Shown here one piece after another: positions 45,208 to 53,850 of a stretch of 64,000 nt of DNA (its first letter is position 1; each line of letters begins with the position of its first letter). Origin of the DNA: Hyphomicrobiaceae bacterium. GTDB taxonomy: Bacteria; Pseudomonadota; Alphaproteobacteria; Rhizobiales; Hyphomicrobiaceae. The notes below the pieces were generated by a model. It saw only the letters and a list, made by a program, of their open reading frames with translations. It did no database searches and was not told the origin of the DNA. The translations under genes and the position numbers were made by a program. The DNA lies in contig JAGRKV010000051.1 of the NCBI GenBank assembly GCA_020442165.1, positions 124,001-188,000 on the forward strand, in the 5' to 3' direction.

Positions 45208-45930
45208 ATGACAGACCGCGATACCGGCGCGGATGGCGCTACGCACGGCGAGGGCGGTTTCCTTGCCCGGTTGTGGAAGAAGCTTTGGACGCCGGCAGGC
45301 AGCATTGCACTGGGCACGCTGCTTATTGGTGGCTTTGTAGCGGGTATTGCGTTCTGGGGCGCATTCAACTGGTCCCTGGAGCTTACCAATACGGAGACGT
45401 TCTGCCGCTCGTGCCACGAAATGGAAAACAACGTCTTTGAGGAATATCGCACCACGATCCACTATTCGAACAAGTCGGGCGTTCGCGCATCGTGCCCTGA
45501 TTGCCATGTGCCTCGCGAATGGGTGCACAAGATCGCACGCAAGATCCGCGCTTCCAACGAGCTGTACCATCACTTCTTGGGCACGGTTTCGACACGGGAG
45601 AAGTTCCAGGCGAAGCGCCTGCACCTTGCCACCAACGAGTGGCGACGGATGAAGTCGACCGATAGCCGCGAATGCCGCAACTGCCACAAGTTCGACTACA
45701 TGGATTATTCGGCACAGGAGCCGCGGGCTTCGCGCATTCATCAGGAAGCCTTGACGGGCGGGAAGACGTGCATCGACTGCCACCGGGGCATCGCGCACCA
45801 GTTGCCGCCGAATGCCGACGAAGCCTACCAGAAGCTGGTGGAGAGCATGGCGAGCAAGGACAACAGCATGTTGACCGAATACCTGAAGAGCGTGGCGCCT
45901 GCAGCTCATGCGGGCCAGGCTGGCCACTGA
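45208..45930 (+). CDS. napC: Membrane tetraheme cytrochrome NapC
   Basis: NapC/NirT-family quinol dehydrogenase (240 aa) with one N-terminal anchor (residues ~30-55) and four heme c sites: CRSCHEM, CPDCHVP, CRNCHKFD and CIDCHRGIAH. It passes electrons from quinol to NapB. Last gene of the nap operon, followed by a terminator. Confidence 0.95.
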   Translation: MTDRDTGADGATHGEGGFLARLWKKLWTPAGSIALGTLLIGGFVAGIAFWGAFNWSLELTNTETFCRSCHEMENNVFEEYRTTIHYSNKSGVRASCPDCHVPREWVHKIARKIRASNELYHHFLGTVSTREKFQAKRLHLATNEWRRMKSTDSRECRNCHKFDYMDYSAQEPRASRIHQEALTGGKTCIDCHRGIAHQLPPNADEAYQKLVESMASKDNSMLTEYLKSVAPAAHAGQAGH

Positions 45931-45976
45931 GGCGGGCTGCCGCCTGCCAGTTTCACCATATCTATGAGGCAACAGG

Positions 45977-46006
45977 GGGCGGCTCATTTGTAGCCGCCCT
46001 TTGTTG
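45977..46006 (+). terminator. Rho-independent terminator of the nap operon
   Basis: GGGCGGCT ... AGCCGCCC, an 8-bp perfect stem with a 7-base loop followed by TTTGTTGT, 46 bp after the napC stop. Confidence 0.85.
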
Positions 46007-46052
46007 TGCTATTGCAGCAGGAACGGGGTGTTGCCTGCGCGGAGCAAAATCT

Positions 46053-46619
46053 ATGTCGGAGCAGAAGCTGGCGGCGGTTATCTATGCTGAAGGCCAAGGG
46101 CCGCGCATGGATGAGATGCTGATCGAAGTCGTGAAGCGGCTGCGGCAGGACAATTTGCGGCTTGCTGGTGCGGTGCAGCACAACACTGACGACGGCGACC
46201 GATGCCGGTGCGACATGACGCTCGAAGACCTGACGAGCGGGCGGCATATCGATATTTCCGAAAAGCGCGGGCCTGAAGCGCAGGGATGCCGCCTCGATTC
46301 CTTCGCGCTGGAAGAGAGCGTTGGGCTGGTTGCTGAGGCGCTTGCGAGCGCCGCGCCAGACCTGCTGATCGTCAACCGGTACGGCAAGCGGGAGGCCGAG
46401 GGTCACGGGTTCCGCCAGGCGATAGAGCAGGCGATGTCGGACGGTGTTGCGGTTCTGGTTGCTGTCAGCAACCAGCAACGCGCAGCGTGGGAGACTTTTG
46501 CGTCGCCCTATTCGGAGAGGCTCAACGCAGACATTGACCAGATCGTCGCGTGGTGCCGCCAGCAGGGGCACAAGTCAAGTGATGACGCGGTTGCCGCTAT
46601 CGGTGCTGCCGCGCAATAG
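46053..46619 (+). CDS. DUF2478 family protein next to nap
   Basis: Soluble protein (188 aa) matching DUF2478, a poorly known family often found beside molybdate-uptake or molybdoenzyme genes. Motifs: AAVIYAEGQGPRMDEMLIEVV, a CRCDMTLEDLTSG segment, and LLIVNRYGKREAEGHGFRQ. GGAGCAA precedes the ATG. It follows the nap terminator, so it probably has its own promoter or depends on read-through. A link to molybdenum supply for NapA is inferred from context only. Confidence 0.7.
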   Translation: MSEQKLAAVIYAEGQGPRMDEMLIEVVKRLRQDNLRLAGAVQHNTDDGDRCRCDMTLEDLTSGRHIDISEKRGPEAQGCRLDSFALEESVGLVAEALASAAPDLLIVNRYGKREAEGHGFRQAIEQAMSDGVAVLVAVSNQQRAAWETFASPYSERLNADIDQIVAWCRQQGHKSSDDAVAAIGAAAQ

Positions 46620-46622
46620 ACG

Positions 46623-46643
46623 GGCAAGCGTCATCTGCTTGCC
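46623..46643. terminator. Hairpin between convergent DUF2478 and norF genes
   Basis: GGCAAGC ... GCTTGCC, a 7-bp perfect stem with a 7-base loop, just after the DUF2478 stop and about 50 bp beyond the norF stop. No strong T-run, so termination is likely but not certain. Confidence 0.45.
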
Positions 46644-46690
46644 AAGTGCGTGACCCTTCGCGCGGGTTGTGATGGGGATGATGGCCTATG

Positions 46691-46984
46691 TCACCGCGCC
46701 AGCATGTATAGGCTCGTGACGACCACAAGCATCAGCGCGATCAGGAACATCATGACGTCGGCGGCGGCCGGGACCGTGCGCAGATTGAGATACTGGCGCA
46801 GGATCAGGCCGGCTTTTGCCCATGTCACCAGAAAGAGTACGGCAAGCAAGCCGGGGCCAAGCGTTGTGACCGTCGTGACGCGGCCAGCCAGCATGGTGCC
46901 AATGGTGAGGGCCATCAGCACTGCCCAGGTGAGGATCAGCGCGCGGCGCGAGGGGTAGTAGGATTTGGTTGGCGTCTTGCTCAT
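46691..46984 (-). CDS. norF: NorF-like small membrane protein (cytochrome oxidase subunit IV type)
   Basis: Small membrane protein (97 aa, three helices) with TWAVLMALTIGTML and LLAVLFLVTWAKAGLILRQYLNLR, of the prokaryotic subunit IV family found as norF at the end of nor operons. It supports NO reductase assembly or activity in Paracoccus. Starts 10 bp after the norE stop. Confidence 0.82.
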   Translation of the reverse strand: MSKTPTKSYYPSRRALILTWAVLMALTIGTMLAGRVTTVTTLGPGLLAVLFLVTWAKAGLILRQYLNLRTVPAAADVMMFLIALMLVVVTSLYMLAR

Positions 46985-46994
46985 GGCCTGCCGT

Positions 46995-47609
46995 TCAACG
47001 CATCAGGTAGACGACGGGAAACAGCAGCACCCACACCAGATCGACCATGTGCCAGAACGTGGTGCCGATCTCGATGGTTTCGAGCGATGCTTTCCATGAA
47101 ACGATCGCGAGGATCAGGATGCCCGCGATGACGTGCAGGGCGTGAAATCCGGTGGTCAGATAATAGAGGGTGAAAAAGCTGTTGGCTGTCGGAGTCAGTC
47201 CGGCACCAAGCTTGGTTGAGTATTCGACCATCTTGACGGCGAGAAAGACGACGCCAAGAGCGCTGGCTGCTGCCAGCCAGCGGCGTGCGATGTGAACCTT
47301 GGCTTCGGCCATGGCATTGACGGCGAGTGCCGCGCACAGGCCGCTCGTCAGCAGCACCATGGTGTTGATGGCGCCTGCCAGGCGATCAAGATGGTCCTGC
47401 GATGCGCGAAACAGTTCCGGGTCGGCAAGGCGCGTGCCTGCAAAAGCGATAAACGCGCCGCCGAAGACGAGGATCTCGGACACGATCAATATCCACATCA
47501 TCGGGTGGCCGGGCAATGTGGATAGAATGCCCCAGCTGCCTGCCAGTGTGTCGGTTTCCCCGGCGTCGGATGCAGGTTGCGGAGCTGCTTCTTTCTGCTC
47601 GTGCTGCAT
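46995..47609 (-). CDS. norE: NorE, cytochrome c oxidase subunit III-like protein
   Basis: Five-helix membrane protein (204 aa) related to heme-copper oxidase subunit III: PMMWILIVSEILVFGGAF, FFTLYYLTTGFHALHVIAGI and WHMVDLVWVLLFPVVYL. NorE is an accessory of bacterial NO reductase rather than a catalytic part. Starts 6 bp after norD. Confidence 0.9.
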   Translation of the reverse strand: MQHEQKEAAPQPASDAGETDTLAGSWGILSTLPGHPMMWILIVSEILVFGGAFIAFAGTRLADPELFRASQDHLDRLAGAINTMVLLTSGLCAALAVNAMAEAKVHIARRWLAAASALGVVFLAVKMVEYSTKLGAGLTPTANSFFTLYYLTTGFHALHVIAGILILAIVSWKASLETIEIGTTFWHMVDLVWVLLFPVVYLMR

Positions 47610-47615
47610 TGCGCC

Positions 47616-49541
47616 TCAGCCAATCAGGTGCCGGTAAAGGATCGGTAGCGCCGCGGTGAGGCGAGCGGGGTGGGATACGATCGAGAATGCCCGGGCACCG
47701 AAGATGCGCGGAAAGTAGCTTTGCGCCTTCTGGTCGATCGTGATGCCGAAGACCGCGTTGCCTGCGCGGCGCGCCTCGCGGATCGCCATGCGGCTGTCCT
47801 CGATGCCATAGCGGCCGTCGTAGTGGTCAAGATCATTCGGTTTGCCATCTGTCAGCACCAGCAACAGGCGCCGGCGCATCGGCCGGTCTTCCAACCGTTT
47901 GGAGACATGGCGAATGGCGGCGCCAAGGCGCGTGTAGAAGCCCGGGCGAAGCGCGCCAATGCGCTGGCGCACGGCCTCACTGACAGGCTCTGCGAAATCC
48001 TTCACGCGCGCTACGAAGACGCGGTCGCGCCGCAGCGAGGAAAAGGCGTAGATCGCGGCCTCGTCACCACAGGCGGCGATGCCTTCAGCCAGTGCCGTCA
48101 ACGCTTCTTTTTCCACATCGATGATGGGACGGTTCTGGACGTAGCCTTCGGTCGAGCGTGAGACGTCGATGAGGACGGCCACTGACAGGTCTCGCGATAC
48201 GGCGCGCGACTGGCGATAGATGCGGTCGGAACCTTCGCCGCAGGCTGCCATGTCGACGCGCGAGCGGATCAGTGCGTCCATGTCCAGCTCATGGCCATCG
48301 AGCTGTCGTGGCAGGACTTCCCGGCGTGGCCTCAGTGCTTCGAACTGGCGGCGCACGGTGCGGATGCGCTGGGCGGTCTTGGGGCCGGGTCGCCAGAGGG
48401 TGCCGGGGCTGGTTTCCTCGGCAACGCGTTCCAGCACGCGGACATGGCCGGGCTGGAGGCGCGCTTTGCGATAATCCCACTCCGGGTAGGTGTGCTCACC
48501 GGAAATACGCTCGGCATCGACATCAGCTGGCGAAAGATCGAGATCGATCTTGAGCAGGGTCGCCGCCTTCTTTTGGTGCTGGGTGACGCCGATCTCGTCG
48601 TGATCGTCGGCAGCCTTGCGGGCGTTGTCCTCCTCGTCGTCCTCGACGTCGCGGTGGAGGTTCATGAATTCCGTCCAGGTGAGGATCTTTTCGAAGCGAT
48701 GGACGATGAGCGGGTTCTCCCGCTTGATCTGATCGTTCTTGTGGCGCTTTGCCTTGCGCATCATGCCGTCGCCACCGGCCTTGCGCTGGCCGGAATCGTT
48801 TCCGTTGTCGGTTCGCTCGACGCGCTCGCCAGGCGCCGACAAGGCAATGTCGGGCCATAGCGGCACGGGCATGAACGGCTGGTGGACCTTTACGGGCAGC
48901 GCAAGTATTGCGTCGGCGCGCTCATCAGTCAGCGTTATCGCGTTTGGCGACATCAAGCTTTCGCGTATCAGGCTTTCGATGGCGTCCTCGGCGGCGGGCA
49001 GCTTGCGATGGGGGCGCACGGCGAGGTGGGCCGCGCACAGGCGATCATGAATTGCAGCAAGGCCAGGGAAGCGCTCACGCACCAGTTTGGTGATGGCAAG
49101 GGCACGGTGGATACGGCGCAAGTCGCGCTCGATGGCATTGCGTGTCTTGGTTGGAGGCAGTTGAGCCTCGTCCGCAAGGGCTATGAATGCTGCTGCCCAA
49201 TGATAGAGGGCCTTGTTGAATGGCCGGGTCGGCAGCAGGTCGTAGGCGGCTGGGAGCTGGAGCCGCTGGCCGTCATAGAGTGCTGTCGGCAGGCGCTCGG
49301 TGCGACGGCCAATGCGCTGGCGAAATGTTAGTCGGTGGTGGGAGACGCGGTCGATTGCTGGGACGATCTCGGCGCTCTGATCGCCGCCGAGAGCATGGAA
49401 ATAAATCCGTAACGCGGTTTCAACTTCCGCGAACGTAACGGCTGCCTCGGGAAAGCGGGGAATGATCGTGCGGTCGCCGACAAGGCTGTGCCACAGGTTG
49501 CCGACAGTCTCTTCGGGCTCGAGCAGATGAAGAAGGCTCAT
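47616..49541 (-). CDS. norD: NO reductase activation protein NorD
   Basis: Large soluble protein (641 aa) with a C-terminal von Willebrand A domain at ~450-640: VAVLIDVSRSTEGY (MIDAS DxSxS) and LLLVLTDGKPNDLDHYDGRYG. It works with the AAA+ protein NorQ to insert the non-heme iron of NorB. An acidic segment (DVEDDEEDNARKAADDHDE) lies around residue 300. Between norQ and norE. Confidence 0.93.
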   Translation of the reverse strand: MSLLHLLEPEETVGNLWHSLVGDRTIIPRFPEAAVTFAEVETALRIYFHALGGDQSAEIVPAIDRVSHHRLTFRQRIGRRTERLPTALYDGQRLQLPAAYDLLPTRPFNKALYHWAAAFIALADEAQLPPTKTRNAIERDLRRIHRALAITKLVRERFPGLAAIHDRLCAAHLAVRPHRKLPAAEDAIESLIRESLMSPNAITLTDERADAILALPVKVHQPFMPVPLWPDIALSAPGERVERTDNGNDSGQRKAGGDGMMRKAKRHKNDQIKRENPLIVHRFEKILTWTEFMNLHRDVEDDEEDNARKAADDHDEIGVTQHQKKAATLLKIDLDLSPADVDAERISGEHTYPEWDYRKARLQPGHVRVLERVAEETSPGTLWRPGPKTAQRIRTVRRQFEALRPRREVLPRQLDGHELDMDALIRSRVDMAACGEGSDRIYRQSRAVSRDLSVAVLIDVSRSTEGYVQNRPIIDVEKEALTALAEGIAACGDEAAIYAFSSLRRDRVFVARVKDFAEPVSEAVRQRIGALRPGFYTRLGAAIRHVSKRLEDRPMRRRLLLVLTDGKPNDLDHYDGRYGIEDSRMAIREARRAGNAVFGITIDQKAQSYFPRIFGARAFSIVSHPARLTAALPILYRHLIG

Positions 49542-49605
49542 GGCGTGGCGCTCCTGGTGTGGTGGCAGCCTGGCCGCGTGGCGGTGATCGGATCGGGCAC
49601 GAACG

Positions 49606-50412
49606 TCAGCCGAAAACAGCGGCGACGACTTCCATCAATCCGTCTTTGACATCGTTGTCGTCGGACAGAGGTTCGATCATGGCCGCGCGGATGGCGTCGT
49701 CATGGCGCATGCCAGCTGCGATCAGCGAGGCGCAATAGACGAGCAGGCGGGTCGAGACCCCTTCCTCAAGGTCCTGGCCCTTCAGCGCGCGCAGACGGTT
49801 GGCGAGCAGGACCAGCGGCTTGACGCGATCCGGGGCAAGACCGCTTTCGGCGGATACTATCTCGACCTCGGCTTCGGGCTGCGGGAAGTTGAACTCGATC
49901 GCGATGAAGCGCTGACGGGTCGAAGGCTTCAGCGCCTTCAAGATGTTCTGGTAGCCGGGATTGTAGGAGACGATGAGCATGAACGTCTCGGGCGCCGACA
50001 GCAGTTCGCCCGTGCGTTCCAGCGGCAGCACGCGGCGGTCGTCAGTCAATGGATGCAGAACGACGGTGACATCCTTGCGGGCCTCGACCACCTCGTCGAG
50101 ATAGCAGATGCCGCCGGCGCGGACGGCGCGGGTCAGCGGGCCGTCGAACCATTCCGTTTCGCCGCCTTTCAGGAGGTAGCCCCCGGTGAGGTCGGCTGCG
50201 GTCAAGTCATCGTGGCAGGACACCGTCCACATCGGCAAGCCGAGCCGGGCGGCCATGTAGGCGACGAAGCGTGTCTTGCCGCAACCGGTTGGTCCCTTGA
50301 TGAGCACTGGCAGCCGCAGTCTGTGCGCCATCTCGAACAGTTCGCATTCGTTTGCCGTGGCGCGATAGTAGGGCAGCGCGCCGGTCGAAGCGGGATGAGC
50401 GGCAGCATTCAT
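49606..50412 (-). CDS. norQ: AAA+ chaperone NorQ
   Basis: MoxR/CbbQ-type ATPase (268 aa): Walker A IKGPTGCGKTRFVAYMA near residue 40, Walker B GGICYLDEVVEARKDV, sensor 1 LIVSYNPGYQ, and the CbbQ C-terminal domain. With NorD it activates NO reductase. Start MNAAAH chosen for its AGGAG site; the frame upstream is not conserved. Confidence 0.94.
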   Translation of the reverse strand: MNAAAHPASTGALPYYRATANECELFEMAHRLRLPVLIKGPTGCGKTRFVAYMAARLGLPMWTVSCHDDLTAADLTGGYLLKGGETEWFDGPLTRAVRAGGICYLDEVVEARKDVTVVLHPLTDDRRVLPLERTGELLSAPETFMLIVSYNPGYQNILKALKPSTRQRFIAIEFNFPQPEAEVEIVSAESGLAPDRVKPLVLLANRLRALKGQDLEEGVSTRLLVYCASLIAAGMRHDDAIRAAMIEPLSDDNDVKDGLMEVVAAVFG

Positions 50413-50567
50413 TACGTTCGTACTCCTGATGCTGGTTGGCCGCATCGGACAGATCTTGTTTCAGTCGTTAAGGCCGAACAGCGGGAGATTACTCCCGCTG
50501 TTTCGCACTTCGTTTGCTCATTTCCGGCGCCACGGCTGAGGGCGCCGGAGGTAGCGTTGCGCTTATG

Positions 50568-51935
50568 CTATTCGGCCGGTGCAACGCCGGTCTTGGCGAT
50601 CACTTCTCCCGAACGCGGCACGAACACGGAATAGATGAACAGGAATGCGCCGATCACCACAATCACGCCTGAGAGTAGCCGCATGTCGTAGAAGATCGAG
50701 ATCTGATCCTGAACGTCCATGAAGTTCTCGCCGCGCACACGCTGCAGATGGGTTTGCACGATGCCGGCGAATGTCAGCGTGAAGGTCATGAAGGCCATTG
50801 CGCCCGACATCACCCAGAAACTCACCATGTTGAGCACCTGATTGTAGGGAGTGCGTCCCAACAGCTGAGGCATCGCATAGGTGATGATGGCGAGGTTGAG
50901 CGAGACATAGGCGCCGAAGAAGGCGAGATGCCCGTGGGCCGGTGTCACCTGCGTGCCGTGGCTGTAGTAGTTGACGAAATGGAGAGTATGCAGGAAGCCC
51001 CATACGCCAGCACCGAAGAACGCGAGGACGGCACAGCCCAGGCTCCACAGGAGGGCGGCACTGTTGGGGTGTTCGCGCTTGCGCTTCCAGACCATGGTGA
51101 AGGTGAAGAGGACCATGGCGAAGAACGGCAGAATCTCAAGGCTTGAGAAGATCGAGCCGATCCACTGCCAATATGCCGGCGTGCCGATCCAGTAGTAGTG
51201 GTGGCCGGTTCCGAGCAGGCCTGTGAAGAGCGAAAGCGCGACGATGGCATAGAGCCACTTCTCAACGACCTCGCGGTCGACGCCCGTCATCTTGAGCATC
51301 AGGTAGGCGAGGATCGAGGCCATCACGAGTTCCCACACGCCCTCGACCCACAAGTGGACGACGTACCACCAGAACATCTTGTCGAGTACGAGGTTCTTGG
51401 GATTGTAGAGCGAGAACAGGAAGAAGATGGCGATGCCCCAAAGCCCCAGAAGCAGGACGTTGGTGATCGCTGTCTTGCGGCCTTTGAGGACGGTCATGGA
51501 GATATTGTAGAGGAAGATCAGCGCGGCCACGACGATGCCGAGTTTCACCCAATAGGGCTGTTCGAGGAATTCGCGCCCGTCCTTGCCGAGAAACGGATTG
51601 CCGTTGAACAAGTCAAACAGGTAGGTGACGACGACGCCGAGTGTGCCCAAGACGAAGATCGCCAGCTGGAGGTAGGCGAGCATCGGGCTCTCGATCTCGC
51701 GCTCGGCTTCCTCCGGAACAAGGTAATAGGCCGCGCCGAAGAACCCGAGCAGCAGCCACACGATCAGCGAGTTCGTGTGCAGCATGCGCAGAATGTTGAA
51801 CGGCACGAGTTCGGACAGTGTGTTGGGGAAGACGTAGACGTATCCCGCGATGAGGCCGCCAAGCACCTGGATTGCGAATAGTGCCATGGCGACGGCGAAG
51901 TAGGCCAACGCGATCTTTTGCGTTTCGTATTTCAT
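50568..51935 (-). CDS. norB: Nitric oxide reductase large subunit NorB
   Basis: Heme-copper superfamily membrane enzyme (455 aa, 12 helices) that reduces NO to N2O. Seen: RMLHTNSLIVWLLLGF, VHLWVEGVWELVMAS (Fe-B His and Glu ligands region), GLLGTGHHYYWIG (His pair), and HGHLAFFGAYVSLNLAI with the heme ligands. AGGGAGGTGAG ribosome site. It lacks the fused cytochrome domain of qNor, so it needs NorC. Confidence 0.97.
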   Translation of the reverse strand: MKYETQKIALAYFAVAMALFAIQVLGGLIAGYVYVFPNTLSELVPFNILRMLHTNSLIVWLLLGFFGAAYYLVPEEAEREIESPMLAYLQLAIFVLGTLGVVVTYLFDLFNGNPFLGKDGREFLEQPYWVKLGIVVAALIFLYNISMTVLKGRKTAITNVLLLGLWGIAIFFLFSLYNPKNLVLDKMFWWYVVHLWVEGVWELVMASILAYLMLKMTGVDREVVEKWLYAIVALSLFTGLLGTGHHYYWIGTPAYWQWIGSIFSSLEILPFFAMVLFTFTMVWKRKREHPNSAALLWSLGCAVLAFFGAGVWGFLHTLHFVNYYSHGTQVTPAHGHLAFFGAYVSLNLAIITYAMPQLLGRTPYNQVLNMVSFWVMSGAMAFMTFTLTFAGIVQTHLQRVRGENFMDVQDQISIFYDMRLLSGVIVVIGAFLFIYSVFVPRSGEVIAKTGVAPAE

Positions 51936-51947
51936 GGTCTCACCTCC

Positions 51948-52400
51948 CTAGCCGGCGTCATTCGGTGGCCAGTTCTGCGTGTTGATGCGGCTCGTCCACT
52001 CGAAGAACGAGACGAGGTCGTCGAGTTCCTTGTCGGTGAGCTTGAAGTTGGGCATCTGCCGTCGTCCCGGCGTCCCCGAAGGCTGACTCTTGATGAACGC
52101 CTTGATGGTCTCGCGAGCGCCTTGCGGGTCCTTCAATCCGCCATAACGCTTCCAGACATTGCCAAGCTCGGGAGCGAAGTACGCGCCTTCGCCGAGCAGC
52201 GTGTGGCAATTGATGCAGGCGTGCCGCTCCCAGGTGTGCTTGCCGTTGATGACGGCGGCATTTAGACCCTTTTCGTCGGTTGACGTTGATTGGGCGTAGT
52301 TGCAGCTGTGTACGGTAAGGCCGAGAAATATCACGAGGAAGAATGCGCTTCCTCCGTAGAAGATATTACGCGCGGCCGATTTCGTGAGTGCGTCCCACAT
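51948..52400 (-). CDS. norC: Nitric oxide reductase cytochrome c subunit NorC
   Basis: Membrane-anchored monoheme cytochrome (150 aa): N-terminal helix ~12-32, heme site ACINCHTLLGEGAYFAPELGNV and the distal Met in GRRQMPNFKLTD. Delivers electrons to NorB. GAGAGGA precedes the ATG; norB follows after 12 bp. First gene of norCBQDEF. Confidence 0.97.
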   Translation of the reverse strand: MWDALTKSAARNIFYGGSAFFLVIFLGLTVHSCNYAQSTSTDEKGLNAAVINGKHTWERHACINCHTLLGEGAYFAPELGNVWKRYGGLKDPQGARETIKAFIKSQPSGTPGRRQMPNFKLTDKELDDLVSFFEWTSRINTQNWPPNDAG

Positions 52401-52599
52401 GGCGTCCTCTCGCTTCGCGGTTCACGGGCCCAGGATGCAAGTCACCTTGCCGCGATTGCTCGGGGGTAGTGCGAAACAAGTGTCCCGCCGCAATTGCGCG
52501 ACAACGCCCGCGGCCGCCACGGACTTATGTTCCGGGCTTGACGCCGAAGCGGTAATCGCATTCCCGACCGTATTGGTACAGTTCGGCGGTCGGCTGTTC

Positions 52600-52613
52600 T
52601 TGACTTTTGTTAG
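52600..52613 (-). promoter_or_regulatory. Nnr/Dnr box upstream of norC
   Basis: TTGAC-TTTT-GTTAG on the plus strand, the same site as those of nap and nir but with the last A replaced by G. It overlaps the nnrS stop codon and lies ~205 bp before the norC start, in the 200-bp gap that must contain the nor promoter. Confidence 0.6.
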
Positions 52614-53824
52614 GCAGTGGGGTTGCCCGAGGAGATGCGCGGCCTTGTCAGGATCGGAAAATAGATGACCGAGAAGATGGCAAAGGCGGCCATCCAAAGC
52701 AGACCTGCCGAAATCATCAATGCCGAATAGAATGACGGTACCAGTGGCGGTCCGAAGGCGCGCAGCGCAGCCGAGAGCGATACGAAGACATAGGCGATAA
52801 CCAGGGGACCTGGTGCCACCAGCGGGCGGCCGGTGTGACCGAGACTTGCACGGCTCATCACGGCAAGCACCATAGTGCCAATGCCGCCGGTGCCCAGGGC
52901 GTGCAATGCCGAAATCTCGCTGACAATGTCTGTGCTCGCGGAAAGTGCCCACAGACCTAGGCCGATGACGATCCACAAATAACCCAGGTGCAGAACCCAT
53001 ACGATTGGTGAGTCGAGGGTGGCGAAGCCGCGCCAAAGGACCAGGCGGACGGCGTTGCTCACGGCGGCGAGGGCGGCCGCTGCGGCGAGCAGCGGTCCAG
53101 GAACCGGATACAGCGTCAGCAGAGCGAAGGCGACGGTAGACAGCAAAGAGACGAGGTCGAGTGATGCAGAGCGATACGGCATCGGCGCTGAAGGCGCGGT
53201 GCGGTGGAGGTGATTGTGCGTGAACGAGGGAACAATTCGACCGCCGATGATGACAACGACGATAACTATGGTGAGGAGGCCTGCGCGAATGGGAGTTGTC
53301 GTTTCAATCGCAAGAACACTGGCGGCAGCGAGGTGATAGGCCGTGTTTGCTGCGAATAATGCGACGAGGATGGCTAGAAAAATCAGGTTGCGGGCCGTTG
53401 GTTTGATAAGAAGTTGGCGGGTGACGTGCAGGCCGAGCGCTGGGATGAATATCAGGTCGACCGGTGCGACGAGGCTCGCTGGCACAAAGGCCGAGGCGAT
53501 CATGGCGACGCGCCCGGCCAGCCAGATCGCAAATAGGATTACCAGCGGCCTGCCGTTCAACGGCAAGGCACCGGTCCAGTTGGGCACTGCCGTCAACAAA
53601 AATCCGGCAACCGCCGCCATTGCGAAGCCGAATACCATCTCGTGGGCGTGCCAGATATGCGGAGGGCCAGAGATGCTTATCCAGTCCAGGGATGCATTGG
53701 CCGCATGTATCGCAAGCCATGCGAGCCAAAGTGCCATCGCGACAACCGCATAGGTGGCTGCTCCCAGGAAGAACGGCCTGAATCCGTAGGAAAAGAATGG
53801 GATTGTTTCATTTGGTTTTGGCAT
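52610..53824 (-). CDS. nnrS: NnrS family membrane protein
   Basis: Heme- and copper-containing membrane protein of the NnrS family (404 aa, about 12 helices), linked to relief of nitrosative stress. Characteristic: FFSYGFRPFFLGAATYA, HIWHAHEMVFGFAMAAVAGFLLTAVPNWTG (His ligands) and GGRIVPSFTHNHL. The start at MPKPNETIP is favoured; an upstream extension would overlap the ApbE gene. Third gene of nirI-nirX-nnrS. Confidence 0.92.
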   Translation of the reverse strand: MPKPNETIPFFSYGFRPFFLGAATYAVVAMALWLAWLAIHAANASLDWISISGPPHIWHAHEMVFGFAMAAVAGFLLTAVPNWTGALPLNGRPLVILFAIWLAGRVAMIASAFVPASLVAPVDLIFIPALGLHVTRQLLIKPTARNLIFLAILVALFAANTAYHLAAASVLAIETTTPIRAGLLTIVIVVVIIGGRIVPSFTHNHLHRTAPSAPMPYRSASLDLVSLLSTVAFALLTLYPVPGPLLAAAAALAAVSNAVRLVLWRGFATLDSPIVWVLHLGYLWIVIGLGLWALSASTDIVSEISALHALGTGGIGTMVLAVMSRASLGHTGRPLVAPGPLVIAYVFVSLSAALRAFGPPLVPSFYSALMISAGLLWMAAFAIFSVIYFPILTRPRISSGNPTA

Positions 53825-53850
53825 CGTTGGCGTCGTGTTGTGCTGATATG

